From Spirochaetaceae bacterium (GTDB lineage Bacteria > Spirochaetota > Spirochaetia > Treponematales > Breznakiellaceae): a stretch of DNA of 7,737 nt. The stretch lies in assembly GCA_031258615.1 (NCBI GenBank), contig JAIRMP010000037.1, forward strand, positions 1 through 7,737, read 5' to 3'. This document shows, in pieces, positions 1 through 4,245 of this stretch. The notes beneath the pieces were generated by a model. It searched no databases. It had not been told where the DNA came from and worked only from the letters and a program-made list of their open reading frames with translations. A program made the position numbers and the translations under genes. Numbering within the stretch: position 1 is the stretch's first letter; each line of letters opens with the position of its first letter.

Positions 1-422
1 TATTCGTGGCAGTGTTGACATTCGGTATCGTAATTGCCGGTTGCGACGACGGAAATACTGACGACGGCGGCGACAGCGCAAAAACAATCACCATCACGGG
101 GTTGTCAGGGAAAAGCGGGGAAGCTGTGATTACGCTTTCAACTGGGCTGGACGACTCTGCTACACTGGTCGCTGCGGGGATCGGGACGATTTCAGGAGAT
201 TCGGCATCGTTTGCTCTTTTGAAAGAAGGGTATTCACCCTGGACCGGTTCCGGCAGTTACTATATCGTGCTCACGCTCAACGACAACGGAGAAAAAACCT
301 ATGTCTACACGAATGGGGGTGAGGATCCAGAAGAGGATGCGGTAGCATATTCCATCAGTTCGGCGTCAACGACTATTCCGTTTGGTAAATTTGCAGCGGT
401 AGAAGTGGGAGGGGGGAGCTGA
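1..422 (+). CDS. Secreted lipoprotein, 3' part (5' end outside window)
   Basis: The reading frame is open from the left edge to a TGA at 420-422. A GTG at position 6 is the first possible start in the window, but the reading begins inside a hydrophobic stretch with no basic N-region, so the true start almost certainly lies upstream. Counting from that GTG, residues 2-12 are the end of a signal peptide and I-A-G-C ends in the lipidated Cys13, so the protein should be cleaved by signal peptidase II and anchored in a membrane. A short Asp/Gly-rich linker (14-23) follows, then one compact beta-rich domain (about 26-105) with T-I-T-I-T-G, G-T-I-S-G and P-W-T-G-S-G-S-Y-Y-I motifs, and a C-terminal strand ending T-T-I-P-F-G-K-F. 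I recall similar domains in lipoproteins of termite-gut treponemes, but I cannot assign a function. The lipoprotein call is firm; the family is a recollection. Confidence 0.75.
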   Translation, partial: FVAVLTFGIVIAGCDDGNTDDGGDSAKTITITGLSGKSGEAVITLSTGLDDSATLVAAGIGTISGDSASFALLKEGYSPWTGSGSYYIVLTLNDNGEKTYVYTNGGEDPEEDAVAYSISSASTTIPFGKFAAVEVGGGS

Positions 423-434
423 TAAGATCGGCTG

Positions 435-454
435 GGGGCCCGCGGGGCTTTCTT
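435..454 (+). terminator. Weak terminator-like hairpin after the lipoprotein gene
   Basis: Thirteen bases after the lipoprotein stop, GCCC (438-441) and GGGC (445-448) can pair across a 3-base loop. The stem can be lengthened with G-U pairs to 435-451, and a pyrimidine run TTTCTT follows. Position and shape fit an intrinsic terminator, but the stem is short and the T tract is interrupted by C, so this is a weak call. Confidence 0.3.
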
Positions 455-483
455 CACGGGTTCCTTTTTGAGGTGAGCAAGGT

Positions 484-507
484 CCACAGATTACGCGGAT
501 TTTAATC
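484..507. repeat. Degenerate GATT-spaced intergenic repeat
   Basis: The spacer holds CCACAGATTACGCGGATTTT, in which GATT occurs twice, nine bases apart (489-492 and 498-501), followed by the reverse complement AATC (504-507). From memory it resembles a short intergenic repeat (CCACAGATTACACGGATT-like) scattered through many bacterial genomes. Only one copy is present here, so whether it is dispersed in this genome cannot be judged from the window. Confidence 0.3.
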
Positions 508-531
508 AAAAAAATGAGGAGAGCAGGAAGA

Positions 532-720
532 ATGAAGAAAGACAGGAAGAACGCTCGGCTCGCGCTCGTGGCCTTGTTTACGGCGGCTGTCTTGTCCGCG
601 TGCGCGGGAACGCCGCCGCAATGGGCGGAAAGCCCGGTTTCCGGCGTTTTACGCCGGAAATGCGCCCCAAAGAGGAGGCTGCAAATCATTGAGCGTTTAC
701 CCCGGCGGGCGCCTGCTTAA
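532..720 (+). CDS. Very short lipoprotein, probably a truncated remnant
   Basis: This 62-residue ORF starts at the ATG at 532, which has AGGAG (517-521) ten bases upstream. An in-frame ATG at 514 lies before that Shine-Dalgarno sequence and is less likely. Residues 1-8 are basic (M-K-K-D-R-K-N-A), then a hydrophobic stretch ends in the lipobox L-S-A-C at about residue 24, a textbook lipoprotein signal. The mature part starts A-G-T-P-P-Q-W-A-E-S-P, which resembles the start of treponeme lipoproteins of the LPP20 type as I remember them. After that the frame turns into an Arg-rich, low-quality tail and stops at 718-720, overlapping the stop of the convergent pfk gene. The switch coincides with a 10-bp hairpin at 638-660. 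I infer a gene cut short by deletion or rearrangement, but a genuine small lipoprotein is possible. Confidence 0.4.
   Translation: MKKDRKNARLALVALFTAAVLSACAGTPPQWAESPVSGVLRRKCAPKRRLQIIERLPRRAPA
638..660. repeat. Perfect 10-bp inverted repeat with 3-base loop
   Basis: TTTCCGGCGT (638-647) and ACGCCGGAAA (651-660) are exact reverse complements around TTT. The element lies inside the short lipoprotein ORF and about 57 bases past the pfk stop on the other strand. It could end transcription from pfk or from both sides, although no T tract follows the stem in either direction. It could also be a dispersed palindromic element that disrupted the lipoprotein frame. Confidence 0.6.
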
Positions 721-2090
721 CGTTTGGGCTTGTACTGACCGCCGTCCCTGAAATTGATGCCCGCGGATGCGTTTGTCATAAGGATGGGCTGGTGGGTCGC
801 GTCCAGCATATCGCGCCAGAGGCTCGATTCGGGATCGACATGGCTCCGCCGTGAAACGGCCGCCTTGATAGGCAGGTGCACAAACTCGTTGTTTACAAGG
901 CCGATCACTACTTTTGTTTTGCCGGCCATAGCCGCGTGAACCGCGGCGTTGCCGAGCCTGTCACAGTATATCGAATCTACCGGGACGGCAACGGCGGAAC
1001 GCACCTGATAGCTGGGGTCTATGTACTTCAACGTTATTTCCACGTCTATCTTTTTAAAGTACTCTTCGATCTTTTGCTTCAGATATGGGCCCACGTCAAC
1101 TATTTTGAGGTTGCCCGAAGCGTCCGTACCTGAATTTTTGGCAAGTACATCCTGCAAGGCCCCCTCGGCGACGATGATTACCGCGTGTTTTCTGTTGTGC
1201 AGACGGCGTTCAAGGTGCTCAAAGAATCCGTTAGGCCCTTCAAGATCGAAAGGAACCTCCGGAATCAGCACAAAGTTTACCTCGTGGCTCGCCAGCGCGG
1301 TGTGAGCGGCGATAAAACCGGATTCCCGGCCCATCACCTTGACCAGGCCTATGCCGTTGGGCTGGGATTTGGCCTCCATGTGGGCTGAAGCGACCGCTTC
1401 TACCGCTTTTGCGACGGCTGTGTCGAAGCCAAAAGATTTCTGGATGAACGAAAAGTCGTTGTCAACCGTCTTGGGGATGCCTATGCAGGCTATTTTCAGA
1501 TGACGGCGCTTGATTTCGTCCGCGATGTCAAGGCTGCCGCGCTGCGTTCCATCCCCGCCTATCGTAAACAGTATGTTGAGGTTAAGCTGCTCTATCGCGT
1601 CCACTATCTTTGCTACCTCTTTGCCGCCGCCCCGCGACGTGCCAAGCACGGTGCCGCCAATCTTGTGAATGTCATCGACAAAATCAAGGGTCAGTTCCTT
1701 TGTCGGATAGCTGTATTCCGGCAAAAAGCCCTTGTAGCCGTAGCTGATACCGGTGATACGCCTGACACGGTAGTGGTACCACAGGCAGCGCACGATCGCG
1801 CGGATAACGTCATTGATGCCGGGGCAAAGTCCGCCGCAGGTTACGATGCCCGCGTGGACGTGTTCGGGCATAAAATATATCATTTCGCGGGGGCCGGCCT
1901 TTTCAAGCACCATGCTACGTTCAATGGCCGGCTGTTCACCCAGCTTTACATTTGAATCAAAACGAATAAGATCGTCATCTGAAACATAGTTTGCGATAAA
2001 ATCGCCGCTGTTTTTTGACATCGTTATCGGCGAGCGTATATTACGCGGCCCCAATTCCTCAACTGAAAAATCCAGTTTTTCTTCACTCAT
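717..2090 (-). CDS. pfk: 6-phosphofructokinase, plant-like/spirochaetal long form
   Basis: The enzyme phosphorylates fructose 6-phosphate to fructose 1,6-bisphosphate in glycolysis. The 457 residues match the long group shared by plants and spirochaetes rather than the ~320-residue E. coli form. An N-terminal extension (1-75) precedes the catalytic core. Visible motifs are G-G-L-C-P-G-I-N-D (86-94), G-T-S-R-G-G (150-155), G-G-D-G-T (178-182), P-K-T-V-D-N-D (206-212, with Asp210 in the catalytic-base position), M-G-R-E-S-G-F (253-259), I-P-E-V-P-F (276-281) and Y-I-D-P-S-Y-Q-V-R (356-364). Gly181 in G-G-D-G-T favours ATP as phosphoryl donor, since pyrophosphate enzymes usually carry Asp there. 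The Lys in P-K-T is shared with both the plant-like ATP group and the pyrophosphate enzymes, so the donor is not certain. The ATG has GGAGG (2098-2102 on the complement) seven bases upstream. The gene is alone on its strand, divergent from rpsF. Confidence 0.93.
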   Translation of the reverse strand: MSEEKLDFSVEELGPRNIRSPITMSKNSGDFIANYVSDDDLIRFDSNVKLGEQPAIERSMVLEKAGPREMIYFMPEHVHAGIVTCGGLCPGINDVIRAIVRCLWYHYRVRRITGISYGYKGFLPEYSYPTKELTLDFVDDIHKIGGTVLGTSRGGGKEVAKIVDAIEQLNLNILFTIGGDGTQRGSLDIADEIKRRHLKIACIGIPKTVDNDFSFIQKSFGFDTAVAKAVEAVASAHMEAKSQPNGIGLVKVMGRESGFIAAHTALASHEVNFVLIPEVPFDLEGPNGFFEHLERRLHNRKHAVIIVAEGALQDVLAKNSGTDASGNLKIVDVGPYLKQKIEEYFKKIDVEITLKYIDPSYQVRSAVAVPVDSIYCDRLGNAAVHAAMAGKTKVVIGLVNNEFVHLPIKAAVSRRSHVDPESSLWRDMLDATHQPILMTNASAGINFRDGGQYKPKR

Positions 2091-2120
2091 ATACCAACCT
2101 CCGGTACAATTTTTTGTTTA

Positions 2121-2150
2121 ACTATACCGCTTCGCCATTAACGCATTCAA
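2121..2150 (-). promoter_or_regulatory. Likely sigma-70-type promoter of pfk
   Basis: Read on the minus strand, TTGAAT (2145-2150) and TATAGT (2121-2126) are separated by 18 bases. They match the -35 and -10 consensus at 4 and 5 of 6 positions. Transcription would begin near 2113-2115, giving a short leader of about 25 bases that contains the pfk Shine-Dalgarno sequence. The assignment is by pattern only. Confidence 0.45.
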
Positions 2151-2186
2151 GCGGCGGCCGCGTTGAAAGTGTTTCAAGCATTCAAG
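2143..2186. repeat. 9-bp direct repeat and 6-bp palindrome between divergent promoters
   Basis: GCATTCAAG occurs at 2143-2151 and again at 2178-2186, 35 bases apart. Between them lies TTGAAA-GTG-TTTCAA (2163-2177), a perfect 6-bp inverted repeat. The left copy overlaps the predicted -35 box of pfk, and the group ends just before the predicted -35 box of rpsF (2195-2200). This could be an operator for one or both sides. Short repeats like these can also arise by chance. Confidence 0.35.
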
Positions 2187-2194
2187 GGCAGCGC

Positions 2195-2224
2195 TTGACG
2201 GAGGCGGCGGGAAAAGGGTAACAT
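2195..2224 (+). promoter_or_regulatory. Likely sigma-70-type promoter of the rpsF operon
   Basis: TTGACG (2195-2200) matches the -35 consensus at five of six positions. TAACAT (2219-2224) matches the -10 at four of six, with an 18-base spacer. The start would fall near 2231, leaving a leader of about 60 bases before rpsF that contains a strong hairpin. It is the best candidate in the divergent spacer for driving the five-gene operon. Confidence 0.5.
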
Positions 2225-2237
2225 TCAGCATCCCCTT

Positions 2238-2279
2238 ATCCGCGCGTTTGATAGAGGCGGCGCGGATCATTTTAGTCCG
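2238..2279 (+). promoter_or_regulatory. rpsF leader hairpin with overlapping alternative stem
   Basis: ATCCGCGC (2238-2245) pairs perfectly with GCGCGGAT (2260-2267) around a 14-base loop. The right arm also contains CGGA (2263-2266), which can pair with TCCG (2276-2279) directly before the rpsF Shine-Dalgarno sequence AAGGAGG (2281-2287). The two stems exclude each other. Many bacteria control rpsF with a leader bound by the bS6-bS18 protein pair, and both proteins are made from this operon. I infer a similar autoregulatory leader. I have not matched it to the known consensus of that motif, and CATTTTA after the first stem also allows weak attenuation. Confidence 0.45.
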
Positions 2280-2291
2280 TAAGGAGGACAC

Positions 2292-2573
2292 ATGAGAAAG
2301 TATGAATTGATGGTCATATTTCCGATGGAGGAAGACCAGCACAAGGAGGGCAGGGAGCGGCTTCTGGCCGACCTTGCCGCTAACAACGTGGAGATTGAAA
2401 AGACAGACGAGATCGGTGAGCGCGATTTAGCTTACGAAATCAAAAAAAGGAAGCGGGGACGCTACGTCCTGTTCACGATGAAGGTGAACCCCGCAGCCAT
2501 TGCCAGCCTTGACCGCATTTTTAAACTGAACAGCAACCTTGTCAAGTATCTTTTTGTCAGAATAGAGGAGTAA
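2292..2573 (+). CDS. rpsF: Small-subunit ribosomal protein bS6
   Basis: bS6 binds the central domain of 16S rRNA as a dimer with bS18 in the platform of the 30S subunit. At 93 residues it has the usual core length. Family landmarks are M-R-K-Y-E-L-M-V-I at the N-terminus, I-G-E-R-D-L-A-Y-E-I-K-K (41-52), the G-R-Y-V-L-F strand (56-61) and L-D-R-I-F-K-L-N-S-N-L-V-K-Y-L (73-87). It lacks the acidic tail that some relatives add. The ATG has a strong AAGGAGG four bases upstream. It is the first gene of the operon, and its stop TAA runs into the Shine-Dalgarno sequence of ssb nine bases before that gene starts. The bS18 partner is encoded two genes downstream, so the pair can be made together. Confidence 0.96.
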   Translation: MRKYELMVIFPMEEDQHKEGRERLLADLAANNVEIEKTDEIGERDLAYEIKKRKRGRYVLFTMKVNPAAIASLDRIFKLNSNLVKYLFVRIEE

Positions 2574-2582
2574 GGAGATTTT

Positions 2583-3095
2583 ATGGCGGATTTGAATCAC
2601 GTATCCCTGATAGGAAGGCTTACACGTGACGCCGAGTATAAGGTGTTGCCGAGCGGACAGGCTGTCTGCAACTTTTCTATCGCGGTGAATCGCCGGCGCA
2701 AGAACGGCGACAACTGGGAGGACGAAGCAAACTATTTCGACATTGTACTGTGGGGCAAGCAGGCCGATTCGCTGAACCGTTACCTGATTAAGGGTAAGCA
2801 GATAGGGATAGACGGGGAGCTTAGGCAGGACAGGTGGCAGCAGGAAGGTCAGAACAGGTCAAAAGTAGTTATATCTGCGATAAACGTGCAGCTTCTGGGC
2901 GGCGGGCCGGGACAGTCAGGGGCAGGCGGTGGAGGCGGCGCCTATTCCGGCGCGTCCTATTCCGGCGGAGGCGGCGGCGCCTATTCCGGCGGAAACTATT
3001 CCGGGGGCGGCCATTCCTACGGCGACGGCGGCGATATGGATGGTGGGACCAGGGTTCCCTCCAATCATCAGTTTACGGATGATATTCCGTTTTAA
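2583..3095 (+). CDS. ssb: Single-stranded DNA-binding protein
   Basis: SSB coats single-stranded DNA during replication, recombination and repair and recruits partner proteins. The 170 residues show the standard layout. An OB fold spans about 5-105, with V-S-L-I-G-R-L-T-R-D at its start and aromatic Trp46, Trp57 and Trp85, which are likely to contact DNA. A Gly/Ser/Tyr-rich disordered linker spans about 106-155. The acidic tip D-D-I-P-F (166-170) is the conserved docking peptide for partner proteins. The start has TAAGGAG just upstream and sits nine bases after rpsF. Placement between rpsF and rpsR is common across bacteria. The linker DNA is internally repetitive, so its length may vary between strains. 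Confidence 0.96.
   Translation: MADLNHVSLIGRLTRDAEYKVLPSGQAVCNFSIAVNRRRKNGDNWEDEANYFDIVLWGKQADSLNRYLIKGKQIGIDGELRQDRWQQEGQNRSKVVISAINVQLLGGGPGQSGAGGGGGAYSGASYSGGGGGAYSGGNYSGGGHSYGDGGDMDGGTRVPSNHQFTDDIPF
2931..3019 (+). repeat. Glycine-rich repeat DNA in the SSB linker
   Basis: The stretch repeats the unit (GCC/TCC/AAC)-TATTCCGGCGG with intervening GGAGGCGGC blocks, encoding A-Y-S-G, S-Y-S-G-G and N-Y-S-G-G steps. It lies wholly within the disordered linker of ssb and keeps the frame. Repetition of this kind can gain or lose units by slippage. Confidence 0.6.
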
Positions 3096-3107
3096 AAGGA
3101 TTGTATC

Positions 3108-3434
3108 ATGGGAGAAGACAGATTTATGAATAGGGACGGCGAGCGGCATTTTCGGACGGATCGCGGGCAGGACGGGGACGGACGCGACGGGGATGAACGC
3201 GGCAGAGGCGGACGCGGCGGAAAGTTTTTTGTAAAGAAAAAGGTATGCAGATTCTGTACGCAAAAACTAAAGATAGACTACAAGGATGCGGACGGGCTAC
3301 GCCGTTTTATCACGGAGCGCGGCAAGATACTGCCGCGCCGTATCACCGGTACCTGCGCCAAACATCAGCGGACACTGGCGGAAGCGATTAAGCGGGCGCG
3401 GATCATAGCGCTGCTGCCCTTTGTCTCAAATTAG
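3108..3434 (+). CDS. rpsR: Small-subunit ribosomal protein bS18 with charged N-terminal extension
   Basis: bS18 pairs with bS6 on the 30S platform. The conserved core is about residues 40-105, ending A-L-L-P-F. It keeps Cys47-R-F-Cys50 and Cys83-A-K-His86, the metal-ligand pattern of the zinc-binding form of bS18, and the T-G-T-C-A-K-H-Q-R signature. Ahead of it lies an extension of some 38 residues rich in Arg, Asp and Gly, ending R-G-R-G-G-R-G-G, which makes the protein longer (108) than the usual 75-90. The ATG at 3108 has AAAAGGA seven bases upstream. An in-frame ATG at 3126 with GGAG upstream is a possible alternative and would remove only six residues. It follows ssb by 12 bases. Confidence 0.95.
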   Translation: MGEDRFMNRDGERHFRTDRGQDGDGRDGDERGRGGRGGKFFVKKKVCRFCTQKLKIDYKDADGLRRFITERGKILPRRITGTCAKHQRTLAEAIKRARIIALLPFVSN

Positions 3435-3436
3435 GC

Positions 3437-3453
3437 TCTGTACAGTTTACAGA
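3437..3453 (+). repeat. Small hairpin between rpsR and rplI
   Basis: TCTGTA (3437-3442) pairs with TACAGA (3448-3453) across a 5-base loop in the 49-base gap between rpsR and rplI, ahead of the rplI Shine-Dalgarno sequence. No T tract follows, so it is not a standard terminator. It could be an mRNA processing or stability element, or chance. Confidence 0.3.
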
Positions 3454-3483
3454 CTCACAGATGTATCACTTTAGGAGTGCATT

Positions 3484-4236
3484 ATGAACATGAAAGTTAT
3501 ATTGAATAAAGACATTTCCCCGTTGGGCGAGGAAGGCGATGTAAAGGAGGTTGCCAAAGGCTATGCCCGTAACTTCCTGTTGCCGCGCGGAATCGCCTTA
3601 AGGTATACAGAACGAACGGCGCGTCTCTTCGAGAGCCGAAAGGGGGAGATTGATGAGCGCAAGAAGCTGAAGCGCGACGACGCCGCAAGCGTCAAGGAAA
3701 GGCTGGAAGCGCTTGAGCTGTCCATAGCGATGCCCGCCGGGGCAAACGGAAAACTGTACGGCGCCGTTACAAGCCAGACGGTGGTGGACGAGCTTTCCAA
3801 ACAGGGTTTCCAGATAGAGCGGAAGCGGATAGAAATACCGGGAAACAGCATCAAGAGTACAGGAAAGTACAAGTTTACTGTCAAACTGTACGGGAATACG
3901 GTGGCGGAGTTGTTTATCAACATAGCGGCGCAAAAGACCAAGACCGCCGCCAAAGAGCCGCCCGCAAAGGACAGGCAGCGGCGCACCGGCGAAGGCCGCA
4001 ATGAAAATGCCGCCGGCGCGGGCGAGACGCCAGGCGGGGATATAGCTTCAGAGGGTAAGCCGCCTGAGGGTGAGCAGGCGGCCTCCACGCCGGCAGCGGC
4101 CTCTGCCCCGGTGGAAGCGGCCTCTGCGCCGGTAGCGGCCTCTGCGCCAGAAGCGGCCTCTGTCCCGGAGGCGGCCTCTGTCCCGGAGGCGGCCTCTGCG
4201 CCGGAAGCGGCGGCTCTGCCGGAGGCGGCGAAGTAA
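3484..4236 (+). CDS. rplI: Large-subunit ribosomal protein bL9 with long repeat tail
   Basis: bL9 binds 23S rRNA near the L1 stalk and reaches outward from the 50S subunit, where it affects reading-frame fidelity. The N-domain (1-50) carries the family signature, with L-G-E-E-G-D-V-K-E-V at 14-23 and G-Y-A-R-N-F-L-L-P-R-G at 26-36. A charged connecting helix (about 45-78) and the C-domain (about 80-148) follow. The family usually ends near residue 150. This protein continues to 250: first a Lys/Arg/Glu/Gly-rich stretch (151-198), then A-A-S-A-P-E hexapeptides encoded by a tandem 18-bp repeat. The ATG at 3484 has AGGAG six bases upstream. A second ATG at 3490 would give the canonical M-K-V-I-L start but is 12 bases from that site. 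dnaB starts nine bases after the stop. Confidence 0.94.
   Translation: MNMKVILNKDISPLGEEGDVKEVAKGYARNFLLPRGIALRYTERTARLFESRKGEIDERKKLKRDDAASVKERLEALELSIAMPAGANGKLYGAVTSQTVVDELSKQGFQIERKRIEIPGNSIKSTGKYKFTVKLYGNTVAELFINIAAQKTKTAAKEPPAKDRQRRTGEGRNENAAGAGETPGGDIASEGKPPEGEQAASTPAAASAPVEAASAPVAASAPEAASVPEAASVPEAASAPEAAALPEAAK
4078..4224 (+). repeat. 18-bp tandem repeat, eight units, in the 3' end of rplI
   Basis: Units start with GCGGCC or a variant at 4078, 4096, 4117, 4135, 4153, 4171, 4189 and 4207. All are 18 bases except the second, which is 21. The units at 4153 and 4171 are identical (GCGGCCTCTGTCCCGGAG). Each encodes an Ala-Ala-Ser-x-Pro-Glu-like step, so unit gain or loss keeps the reading frame. 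The near-identity of adjacent units suggests recent expansion by slippage. Confidence 0.85.
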
Positions 4237-4245
4237 AGGTCCGGT

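Noticed and set aside
366..689. Minus-strand reading frame of 107 residues with a hydrophobic stretch near the two lipoprotein genes
   Set aside because: It overlaps the signal peptide coding of the short lipoprotein in antisense, and the hydrophobicity is explained by that shadow.
1500..1955. Plus-strand reading frame of 151 residues inside pfk
   Set aside because: It is antisense to conserved phosphofructokinase motifs and has no independent start signal.
2118..2342. Minus-strand reading frame of 74 residues covering the pfk-rpsF spacer
   Set aside because: It runs across both predicted promoters and the start of rpsF, and resembles no protein I know.
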